NCBI RefSeq assembly: GCF_014131695.1
Contig: NZ_CP036346.1
Coordinates: 1,984,001-2,048,000, forward strand
Origin: Thomasclavelia ramosa DSM 1402
GTDB lineage: Bacteria > Bacillota_I > Bacilli_A > Erysipelotrichales > Coprobacillaceae
Direction: 5' to 3'
Length of the DNA: 64,000 nt
Positions 17,724 through 24,506 of the stretch are shown in pieces; positions within the stretch are counted from its first letter, which is position 1, and every line of letters starts with the position of its first letter. Below the pieces are notes generated by a model. That model saw only the letters and a list, made by a program, of their open reading frames with translations, was not told the DNA's origin and ran no database searches. The position numbers and the translations under genes were made by a program.

Positions 17724-18941
17724 TTAAAAATCTACTTCGCTGTCATAATAGCAAGCTTTTAACAACTCAACCATTTCTTCTTGAGTTGGAATTCTTGGAT
17801 TAGAACCTGTACAAGCATCTTCAATTGCTAGTGCTGCAATATTATCAACTCGTGCCAAGAATACATCTTCGCTAACAAAACCAGTATCTGCCGGTAATCC
17901 ATCAGCTCCATAATGATTGATTGAATGTGGAATATTTAATTCATCATTCATTTTGCGTAAGTATGCAATTAATAAAGCTACTTTTTCATCATCACTATTT
18001 CCACCTAAATGCATATAATCAGCAATTACACCATAACGTTTTTTAGCTGTTTCATCTTTTGCATTAAAGGCAATAACTTTTGGCAAGTACATTGCATTTG
18101 CTGCCCCGTGAATAATGTGACCACCTTGATCAACAAAAGCTGCACCAGTTTTATGTGCCATTGAATGCACGATTCCTAATAGCGCATTAGAGAATGCTTG
18201 TCCTGCTAAACATTGGGCATCATGCATATCGTCACGAGCACCCATATCCCCATTGTATGATTTAACTAAATTAGCTTGAATCATTTCAATGGCATGAATC
18301 GCTAATGGATCAGTGTAATTACAATTCGCAGTTGAAACATATGCCTCAATCGCATGCGTCATCGCATCCATACCGGTATGCGCAACTAGCTTAAGTGGCA
18401 TTGTTTCAGCTAAATCAGGATCAACAATTGCTACATCTGGTGTAATTTCAAAATCAGCAATTGGATATTTAATTCCTTTTTCATAATCTGTAATGATTGA
18501 GAATGCTGTTACTTCTGTAGCAGTTCCACTAGTTGATGGAATTGCACAAAAATGTGCTTTTTTTCTTAGTTTAGGAATACCAAAAACTTTACACATTTCT
18601 TCAAATGTAATTTCCGGATATTCATACTTAATCCACATTGCTTTAGCAGCATCGATTGGTGAACCACCACCCATAGCTACGATCCAATCAGGTTGGAACT
18701 CTTCCATGACTGCAGCACCTTTCATCACTGTTTCCACAGATGGATCAGGTTCAATCCCTTCAAATAGTTTTACTTGCATTCCAGCTTCTTCTAAATAAGC
18801 GATAGCACGATCAAGAAAACCATTTCTTTTCATACTTCCGCCACCGACACAAATAATCGCTTTTTTTCCTTCTAAAGATTTTAAAGCTTCTAACGAACCT
18901 TTTCCGTGATACAAATCTCTAGGTAATGTAAATCTTTGCAT
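17724..18941 (-). CDS. Iron-containing alcohol dehydrogenase
   Basis: A 405-residue cytosolic oxidoreductase of the Fe-ADH family, likely interconverting short-chain aldehydes and alcohols with NAD(P)H during fermentation. The N-terminal Rossmann half has AMGGGSPIDAAKA near 90-100 and PSTSGTATEVTAF near 135. The metal ligands are visible as Asp192 and His196 in GMDAMTHAIEAY and His263 and His278 in SMAHKTGAAF...GGHIIHG. GGAGGTGG precedes the ATG. A cre-like site overlaps its promoter, suggesting CcpA control. The LysR gene upstream, read in the same direction but separated by a terminator, is a candidate specific regulator. Confidence 0.92.
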   Translation of the reverse strand: MQRFTLPRDLYHGKGSLEALKSLEGKKAIICVGGGSMKRNGFLDRAIAYLEEAGMQVKLFEGIEPDPSVETVMKGAAVMEEFQPDWIVAMGGGSPIDAAKAMWIKYEYPEITFEEMCKVFGIPKLRKKAHFCAIPSTSGTATEVTAFSIITDYEKGIKYPIADFEITPDVAIVDPDLAETMPLKLVAHTGMDAMTHAIEAYVSTANCNYTDPLAIHAIEMIQANLVKSYNGDMGARDDMHDAQCLAGQAFSNALLGIVHSMAHKTGAAFVDQGGHIIHGAANAMYLPKVIAFNAKDETAKKRYGVIADYMHLGGNSDDEKVALLIAYLRKMNDELNIPHSINHYGADGLPADTGFVSEDVFLARVDNIAALAIEDACTGSNPRIPTQEEMVELLKACYYDSEVDF

Positions 18942-18961
18942 CAGACCACCTCCATAAATAA

Positions 18962-18990
18962 ATTATAGCGCTTACATATTTAGTTATGAA
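18962..18990 (-). promoter_or_regulatory. Promoter of the alcohol dehydrogenase with overlapping cre-like site
   Basis: On the minus strand TTCATA and TATAAT are 17 bases apart. The 16-mer ATGTAAGCGCTATAAT (18977-18962) matches the CcpA cre consensus WTGNAARCGNWWWCAW except for one base and includes the -10 box. CcpA-type repression is the inference. Confidence 0.6.
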
Positions 18991-18995
18991 GAGAC

Positions 18996-19024
18996 AAAAA
19001 AGGAATAGCCCTATCCCTTTTTAT
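18996..19024 (-). terminator. Terminator of the LysR gene
   Basis: AAAAAGG pairs with CCTTTTT, with a further ATAG/CTAT inner pairing, and a T tract follows on the minus strand. It lies a few bases past the LysR stop codon. Confidence 0.6.
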
Positions 19025-19030
19025 GTATAC

Positions 19031-19960
19031 CTAGATATTAATTTCTTTAATACTACACTTGATTGCTCTAATAAAGCCCTCATCTTCTTTCGACAAACGA
19101 TATCCTTTTCTCGTAATCAACAGATCTTGATAACTCATTTTATTTTCTTGACACTCCTTAGTAACTAAATTAAAACGTCTTAAAACTTCTTGAGGAATCG
19201 GTGACACCCACATAAAAGTATGAGGTAGATGATTTAATAACTCAAATTGACTAGCCCGTTCATATACCGAAATTTCTTTTTTACTATGACGTGTTTCATC
19301 ATTACGATTGGTTGCTACGATCGGTAATGATGGTAAAGCTGTATCCCCATGTGTAATTTCTATTTGGGTTTCTAGATCAGATAGATAAATAATCTCTTTA
19401 AATGATAACGGATTTTCATTTGAAAATAATAATTGATAATTAAATTGATATAGTTTTTCAAAATTTAGTTCCTTTGTTTCTAATAAATGGAGAAAATAAC
19501 TCTCTTCATCAATAGGAAAGCGAATTATTCCAATATTTGCTTCTCCTTCATAAACATCCTTGATTGTATCAAAAGAATTCGTTTCGCGATAATTAACCTT
19601 AATATTTTTATCATGAAAATTAATCATCGATAAATAATTAGTAAACGCATTAGCGACATAACTAGCCCGCGGTACACATATATCTAAATGAACAGACTTA
19701 TCATCATATCCTTGATACATGGCTTCCATCTCTTCTACCTGCATAATGATACTTTTAGCTCGTTCAATAAATTCAGCACCTTTTTTTGTTGGAATAACTC
19801 CTTTTGAAGTTCGTTCAAAAATAATTATCTGCATATTTTCTTCCAGATCTTTAATTGTTTTACTTAAATGCGGCTGATTCATATATAAATTGCTGGCAGC
19901 TTTACTAATTGAGCCGGCTTTTGCAACTTCAATCACGTATTTTAAATGTAATAGATTCAT
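19031..19960 (-). CDS. LysR family transcriptional regulator
   Basis: A 309-residue regulator with an N-terminal winged helix-turn-helix (residues 1-60: LHLKYVIEVAKAGSISKAA, then NQPHLSKTIKDLEE and FERTSKGVIPTKKG) and a C-terminal ligand-binding domain of the periplasmic-binding fold. AAGGAG lies 8 bases before the ATG. It sits between the alcohol dehydrogenase gene (same strand, downstream) and the hydrogenase operon (divergent), so either could be its target. The effector is not predictable. The divergent arrangement with the hydrogenase operon over about 200 bases is typical of LysR regulation. Confidence 0.92.
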   Translation of the reverse strand: MNLLHLKYVIEVAKAGSISKAASNLYMNQPHLSKTIKDLEENMQIIIFERTSKGVIPTKKGAEFIERAKSIIMQVEEMEAMYQGYDDKSVHLDICVPRASYVANAFTNYLSMINFHDKNIKVNYRETNSFDTIKDVYEGEANIGIIRFPIDEESYFLHLLETKELNFEKLYQFNYQLLFSNENPLSFKEIIYLSDLETQIEITHGDTALPSLPIVATNRNDETRHSKKEISVYERASQFELLNHLPHTFMWVSPIPQEVLRRFNLVTKECQENKMSYQDLLITRKGYRLSKEDEGFIRAIKCSIKEINI

Positions 19961-20094
19961 CCCAATATCTCCTTAGTGATTATTTTAACATAGAAAAGAT
20001 AAATTGTGTTTATATTCTAGCATATTTATCAAATATATATTTTTTTATCTATCGCTATAACTTACAAATATATGGTACTTTTGACTTAATTGTA

Positions 20095-20123
20095 TTTAAA
20101 GCGCTTTCAACTTATGTTATAAT
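20095..20123 (+). promoter_or_regulatory. Hydrogenase operon promoter with overlapping cre-like site
   Basis: TATAAT (20118-20123) has TTTAAA 17 bases upstream (20095-20100). The 16-mer TTTAAAGCGCTTTCAA (20095-20110) matches the CcpA cre consensus with one mismatch and covers the -35 box. This would place the whole hydrogenase operon under carbon catabolite control. I see no convincing Rex site in this interval. Confidence 0.65.
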
Positions 20124-20157
20124 TAAATCAAATGATAAAAAAGAAAGAGGTGTAAAA

Positions 20158-20649
20158 ATGAAAAAGTTGAAACAAGAATATTTGGATAAAATTGACGAAA
20201 TCGTTGCTAAGCACAAAGATGAAAAAGGTCCAATGAAACTTATGCTTCACGAGATTCAAAACGAATTAGGCTATATTCCTTTTGAAGCAATGGAAAAAAT
20301 TTCTGAAACAATTGGTGTTCCAGTATCTAAAGTATACGGTGTAGTCACTTTCTATTCTCAATTTACAACTGAACCTAAAGGTAAACATGTTATCGCCGTA
20401 TGTTTAGGAACAGCTTGTTATGTCAATGGTTCCCAAACTATTCTAGACTTACTTTGTGAAATGACGGGATGCGAAGTAAATTCTACTAGTCCTGATGGAC
20501 TATTTTCAATTGATGCAACACGCTGCGTTGGTGCCTGTGGTCTTGCGCCAGTTGTCAGTGTTGACGGAATTGTTTTTGGATGTACTAAACAATTAGAAGA
20601 TTTAAAAATGCTTGTCTTAGATTATTTGAAAGAAGAAGCCCCATGTTAG
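20158..20649 (+). CDS. hydC: NuoE-like [2Fe-2S] subunit of bifurcating [FeFe] hydrogenase (HydC-type)
   Basis: A 163-residue thioredoxin-fold iron-sulfur subunit equivalent to the 24-kDa subunit of complex I. The helical N-terminus (EIQNELGYIPFEAMEKISE, YGVVTFYSQF) precedes four cluster cysteines in CLGTACYVNG and RCVGACGLAPV. It should pass electrons between the NuoF-like flavoprotein and HydA in the cytosolic HydABC complex. AGAGGTG precedes ATG 20158; a longer in-frame extension upstream crosses the promoter and is rejected. It is the first gene of the operon, separated from the other catalytic subunits by six accessory genes. Confidence 0.92.
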   Translation: MKKLKQEYLDKIDEIVAKHKDEKGPMKLMLHEIQNELGYIPFEAMEKISETIGVPVSKVYGVVTFYSQFTTEPKGKHVIAVCLGTACYVNGSQTILDLLCEMTGCEVNSTSPDGLFSIDATRCVGACGLAPVVSVDGIVFGCTKQLEDLKMLVLDYLKEEAPC

Positions 20650-20996
20650 TTAAAGAGATTGTCGATATACTAAAAGCGAAGGAAATATATATTGATGATC
20701 AAGCAATCTATCAAAAAGACTATAAAAAGGGCTTCTCTTCTGATTTAATGTCAGATGCTCTAGCATTATTGAAAAACGAAACCGAAGAAGTATTATTTAT
20801 TACTGGTCTAGCCAACGTACAATCTTTAAGGACAGCAGAAGTTTTAGATATTGATACAATTTTATTTGTTAGAGGAAAGCCACTAGACATGACAATTGTT
20901 GATATGGCTAAAAATCTTCATATTAATCTCTTCCAAACTGATGAAACAATGTTTGAAGCTTGCGGCAAGCTATACGAGGCAGGAATGCGACGATGA
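20643..20996 (+). CDS. DRTGG-like domain protein of the hydrogenase operon
   Basis: A 117-residue soluble protein. After about 50 residues the pattern VLFITGLANVQSLRTAEV and TILFVRGKPLDMTIVDMA resembles the Rossmann-like DRTGG domain, found next to CBS or kinase domains and often as small proteins beside [FeFe] hydrogenase genes in Clostridia. No catalytic motif is evident. It overlaps the NuoE-like gene by 7 bases and the next HATPase gene by 4 (ATGA), so expression is coupled. A ligand-sensing or scaffold role in the accessory module is inferred; the function is unknown. Confidence 0.65.
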   Translation: MLVKEIVDILKAKEIYIDDQAIYQKDYKKGFSSDLMSDALALLKNETEEVLFITGLANVQSLRTAEVLDIDTILFVRGKPLDMTIVDMAKNLHINLFQTDETMFEACGKLYEAGMRR

Positions 20997-21397
20997 TTAA
21001 AACTTATCAAGTAGAAAAAGATAATTATCAAGATGCCGGGAAAGCATCAAGTGATATCAAAAGGACTCTAAAAGCCCTAGGAATTGACCGAAAAATTCTA
21101 AAAGCAGTAGCGATTGCTTGCTATGAAGCTGAGATCAATATTGCAATTCATTCCGATGGAGGAACAGTTACTTTTGAAATTGATGATGACGGTATTGTTC
21201 ATTTAGCTTTTGATGACATTGGTCCTGGGATTGAAGATTTAAACCTTGCTCAAACACCCGGTTATTCAACGGCCTCACCCAAAGCACGGGAATTAGGTTT
21301 TGGTGCCGGAATGGGTCTTTACAACATGAAAAGTGTGGCTTCTACCTTTGAAATTACTTCTTCAAATGAGGGAACCCACATCAAGATGACATTTTAA
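20993..21397 (+). CDS. Small HATPase (anti-sigma factor/RsbW-like ATP-binding protein)
   Basis: A 134-residue GHKL-fold ATP-binding protein. The N box is ACYEAEINIAIHS, the G1 box DDIGPGI and the G2 region GFGAGMGLYNMKSVA, followed by EGTHIKMTF at the end. It lacks a histidine phosphoacceptor domain, which resembles serine kinases and anti-sigma factors of the RsbW/SpoIIAB type. I start at ATG 20993, overlapping the previous stop. The next gene overlaps by one base (TAATG). Homologues occur in hydrogenase clusters of anaerobes, but their partner is not known to me. Confidence 0.85.
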   Translation: MIKTYQVEKDNYQDAGKASSDIKRTLKALGIDRKILKAVAIACYEAEINIAIHSDGGTVTFEIDDDGIVHLAFDDIGPGIEDLNLAQTPGYSTASPKARELGFGAGMGLYNMKSVASTFEITSSNEGTHIKMTF

Positions 21398-22560
21398 TGA
21401 AGCAAGTTATTAGTTATTTAGGCAGTGGTTGTAAAAACTGCATTAAATGTGTTAAATCATGTCCTATGGATGCCATTTCAATTGTCAATGAACAAGTAAT
21501 TATCGATGAAGATAAGTGTATTAATTGCGACATTTGTATTCAGGCATGTGACCAGAAAGTATTAAGAATTAAAAATATCGATCTTGAAAGCACCTTAAAA
21601 AAACATGATTACAATATTGCATTGATTCCTACTGCAATCTTATCTGATTTAAAAACATATGATGAGATAAAAAATATTGCTCATGCAATCAAGGAGTTTG
21701 GATTTGATGAAGTAGTTCAATATAGTGATATTGAAGGACTTTTATATAAACAGGGTTTAAAAGATAGTAAAAATGGTGAAGAAGTAATGTTAACATCATT
21801 TTGCCCGACAATTAATAAACTGATTATTAATGATTACCCTACTTTGATCGATCATTTACTACCATATGATTATCCTGTTGAGATTGCTGCTAAAAAATTA
21901 CGGCAAAAATACGCACAGAAAGATATTGCTATCTATTCTTTATGTGAGTGTGTTGGAAAATTAACACTTGCTAAACAACCTTTTGGTAATGAAGATTCAA
22001 ATATCGATTATGCCTTAAGTGTTTCACAAATGTTTCCACGGATAAATCAATTTAAAAATGATTCACAAGAAGAACTTGAAATCAATGAATATGGAGTAAA
22101 AAGTATTGTTGGTGATCTTTATGGAGATAAAAGACTTTCAGCAATCAGTGTTGAAGGATTATCACAAATTAGAAAAGCCTTGGATTTAATTGAATTTGAT
22201 CAACTAAAACATGTAGATTTAATGGCATTATTTGCTTGTTTCCAAGGATGTATCGGCGGCTATTATTTATGGTCTAATCCTTTTGAAGGCTGCTTTAATA
22301 TTGAAAGCATGATCGATGATTGTAATGGTAATTTAGCTTCGTTAGATAAAAAAGATTATATCAAAGCACATGAAATAACAAGTGGTAATGAAAAGAATTT
22401 CAAAGAACGCTTAGCTTGGTTTAATAAAGTAAATGCTATTTTAGAAACTTTACCTCAATATGATTGTGGCAGCTGTGGATTCGCAAATTGTCGCGGTCTA
22501 GCTTCACGAATTGCTAGTGGTGAGGTTGATGATTCATTATGTCGAGTAAAAAGAAGGTGA
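21397..22560 (+). CDS. Iron-sulfur protein with a degenerate [FeFe] hydrogenase-like domain
   Basis: A 387-residue soluble protein. Two N-terminal [4Fe-4S] ferredoxin motifs bind through Cys12/15/18/22 and Cys41/44/47/51. The middle region resembles the catalytic domain of HydA, but with altered motifs: TSFCPTIN where HydA has TSCSPGW, LCECVGK for MPCVAKK, and ACFQGCIGG for GCPGGCVNGG. A C-terminal four-Cys cluster motif follows (Cys357, 360, 365, 382; DCGSCGFANC). This architecture recalls sensory or accessory hydrogenase homologues and not a catalytic enzyme. It is embedded among HATPase and DRTGG genes, so I infer a redox or H2-sensing role. Whether it holds an H-cluster is unknown. Confidence 0.75.
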   Translation: MKQVISYLGSGCKNCIKCVKSCPMDAISIVNEQVIIDEDKCINCDICIQACDQKVLRIKNIDLESTLKKHDYNIALIPTAILSDLKTYDEIKNIAHAIKEFGFDEVVQYSDIEGLLYKQGLKDSKNGEEVMLTSFCPTINKLIINDYPTLIDHLLPYDYPVEIAAKKLRQKYAQKDIAIYSLCECVGKLTLAKQPFGNEDSNIDYALSVSQMFPRINQFKNDSQEELEINEYGVKSIVGDLYGDKRLSAISVEGLSQIRKALDLIEFDQLKHVDLMALFACFQGCIGGYYLWSNPFEGCFNIESMIDDCNGNLASLDKKDYIKAHEITSGNEKNFKERLAWFNKVNAILETLPQYDCGSCGFANCRGLASRIASGEVDDSLCRVKRR

Positions 22561-22564
22561 TGGT

Positions 22565-22891
22565 ATGAATATCAAAGAAATACTTCAACTAGAAATCAAA
22601 CAAATAAACAAAGCACCTTTGACTAATATTGTTGAAAATGTATATATTGGAGATTTGTTAAGTTTTGTTATGGCAAATGGTAAGGAAGGTGCTTTATGGT
22701 TGACTGTCCAAAAACATTTAAATGTTGTAGCAGTAGCTGAATTAAATGATTTTGCTGGAATTATCTTTGTCCAAAATAGTTTTCCGGATGGAGATACCAT
22801 CGCTAAAGCTGACGAATTAGAAATTCCGTTATTTATTAGTCAGCTTGATGCTTATCATCTTTGTAAACAATTAATTTCTTTAGGTCTTTAA
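22565..22891 (+). CDS. Second small DRTGG-like protein
   Basis: A 108-residue soluble protein. Residues 50-108 (LNVVAVAELNDFAGIIFVQN, then DELEIPLFISQLDAYHLCKQL) have the alternating strand-helix pattern of DRTGG domains, matching the small protein earlier in the operon. AAGGTGATGG precedes the ATG, 5 bases after the iron-sulfur gene. Having two such proteins in one operon suggests that they act together or with the two HATPases. No enzymatic motif is seen. Confidence 0.65.
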   Translation: MNIKEILQLEIKQINKAPLTNIVENVYIGDLLSFVMANGKEGALWLTVQKHLNVVAVAELNDFAGIIFVQNSFPDGDTIAKADELEIPLFISQLDAYHLCKQLISLGL

Positions 22892-22892
22892 A

Positions 22893-23597
22893 ATGTATTA
22901 CGATCTGCATATTCATTCAGCTCTCTCTCCTTGTGGCGATGATACTATGACAATCAATAACATTTTTAATATGTCTTATATTAAAGGTCTGGAATTAATT
23001 GCAATTACTGATCATAATTCTTTAAAACAACAAAACTACTTAGAAGAAATCATCAATCATGAAATCTTAAAAGGCAAGATTGATTATATCCATGGTGTTG
23101 AATTACAGAGTAAAGAAGAGATTCATATTCTCGCCTACTTTTTAAAAGACACCGATTTAAAACCGATTCAAGCATGGATCGACAGTTATTTAATAAAAGT
23201 TCCAAATAATCCCGATTATTATGGCAATCAATATATCTTTAATGTCAATGATGAAATTATCGATCATGAAGACAATTTATTGATCAGTTCCCTTGATCTA
23301 GATATATATCAAATCATTGAGACAATCCATTCTTTTAATGGAATAGCTGTTTTAGCTCATGTATTAGCTAAAAAATTTGGAATCTATGAGATATATCAAG
23401 GAATTCCCGATGATTTAGCTTATGATGGTATTGAAGTTGGTAATTTAAGGGAATTAAAAGAACTAAAAAAAAGATGCCCTTCTGTGCGTTGTGAACATGT
23501 CTTTTATAACAGCGATGCTCATAATTTAGAAGCTATCAATGAACCAGTCAATCAAATTAATAAAGATGATTTTTATCAACTGTGGAGGAAAATATAA
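22893..23597 (+). CDS. PHP domain phosphoesterase
   Basis: A 234-residue metal-dependent phosphoesterase of the PHP superfamily. The metal-binding motifs appear in order: DLHIHSALSPC at the N-terminus, AITDHNS near 40, HGVELQSKEEIHIL near 70, AVLAHV near 150 and YNSDAHN near 205. TrpH-like relatives hydrolyse nucleotide or small-molecule phosphates. The gene starts 2 bases after the preceding DRTGG gene and shares one base with the next HATPase gene. In this setting it could reverse a phosphorylation made by the HATPases, which is inference only. Confidence 0.88.
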   Translation: MYYDLHIHSALSPCGDDTMTINNIFNMSYIKGLELIAITDHNSLKQQNYLEEIINHEILKGKIDYIHGVELQSKEEIHILAYFLKDTDLKPIQAWIDSYLIKVPNNPDYYGNQYIFNVNDEIIDHEDNLLISSLDLDIYQIIETIHSFNGIAVLAHVLAKKFGIYEIYQGIPDDLAYDGIEVGNLRELKELKKRCPSVRCEHVFYNSDAHNLEAINEPVNQINKDDFYQLWRKI

Positions 23598-24130
23598 TGC
23601 AGGAAATCGCAATGAATATTCTCGATATTGCTTATAACTCAATAAAAGCTCAGGCTAATTTGATCAAGATCATTATTCACGATAGCAGTAAATTAAATAT
23701 TATTAATATCCAAATTATTGATAATGGCATTGGGATGGACAAAACAACTGTAAAAAATGTTATTGATCCATTCTATACAACAAGAACCACTAGAAAAGTC
23801 GGTCTTGGAGTCCCAATGTTTAAGGAAAACATTGAAGCTACTGGAGGAACCTTTAAAATCGAATCCGAAGTTGGAAAAGGTACTCATGTAACTGGTGAAT
23901 TTATTAAAAATCATTTGGATACGCCACCAATGGGAAATATTGTTGAAACAATTATTACTTTGATTCAAGCTGATGAAAAAATTAATTATTTATTTAAATA
24001 TACAAGTGATAAATTAGAATTTATTTTAGACACTCAAGAAATTAAAAAAATTCTTGAGGGTGTTCCAATTAATCAACCAGAGATAATTGTCTGGTTAAAA
24101 GAATATATAAAGGAGGGATTGCAACTATGA
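23597..24130 (+). CDS. Second small HATPase (histidine-kinase-like ATP-binding protein)
   Basis: A 177-residue protein whose first 115 residues form a GHKL ATP-binding domain. The N box region is MNILDIAYNSIKAQA, the G1 box IDNGIGMD, a lid PFYTTRTTRKVGLGVPM and the G2 region EVGKGTHVTGEF. The C-terminal 60 residues are charged and unassigned. No His phosphoacceptor or sensor is present. ATG 23597 overlaps the PHP stop as TAATG and has GGAGG upstream; the 3' end overlaps the next gene by 4 bases. Equivalent proteins accompany bifurcating hydrogenase genes in Clostridia. Confidence 0.82.
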   Translation: MQEIAMNILDIAYNSIKAQANLIKIIIHDSSKLNIINIQIIDNGIGMDKTTVKNVIDPFYTTRTTRKVGLGVPMFKENIEATGGTFKIESEVGKGTHVTGEFIKNHLDTPPMGNIVETIITLIQADEKINYLFKYTSDKLEFILDTQEIKKILEGVPINQPEIIVWLKEYIKEGLQL

Positions 24131-24495
24131 AATCCTTAGAAGATTTAAAAAAACTTCGTGATGCTGCTCAAAGCAACATGTCAATGCGAACAGATGAACA
24201 ACAAAAATATCGGGTTGTCGTAGGAATGGCAACTTGCGGGATTGCAGCAGGAGCGCGTCCTGTTTTAAACACTTTAGTAGAAACTGTTGCCCAAGAAAAA
24301 TTACCTGCAACAGTATTACAAACTGGATGTATTGGAATGTGCACTCTAGAACCAATCGTAGAAGTGTTTGATCGCGATGACAATAAAACAACATATGTAT
24401 TAGTAAACCCTGCTAAAGCTAAAGAAATTGCTGAAAAACACTTAAAACATGATGAAATAATCGACGAGTATACTGTCGGACATTATAAGAAATAG
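24127..24495 (+). CDS. Thioredoxin-like [2Fe-2S] ferredoxin of the hydrogenase
   Basis: A 122-residue protein of the thioredoxin-like [2Fe-2S] family. The four cluster cysteines are spread over VGMATCGIAAGA and QTGCIGMCTLEP, the latter matching the N-terminal part of HydB-type subunits. Small proteins of this kind occur next to hydB in many anaerobes, probably as an additional electron carrier or subunit of the bifurcating complex. AAAGGAGGG precedes the ATG, which overlaps the HATPase stop (ATGA). It is followed by hydB after 11 bases. Confidence 0.88.
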   Translation: MKSLEDLKKLRDAAQSNMSMRTDEQQKYRVVVGMATCGIAAGARPVLNTLVETVAQEKLPATVLQTGCIGMCTLEPIVEVFDRDDNKTTYVLVNPAKAKEIAEKHLKHDEIIDEYTVGHYKK

Positions 24496-24506
24496 GAGGT
24501 TGTAAG

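Noticed and set aside
19961-20157. Rex operator for the hydrogenase operon
   Set aside because: TTGTG appears once but there is no paired CACAA at the right spacing. The cre-like site is much better supported.
19909-20157. N-terminal extension of the NuoE-like subunit
   Set aside because: The extension crosses the promoter and the beginning of the LysR gene, lacks a ribosome binding site and does not match the family length.
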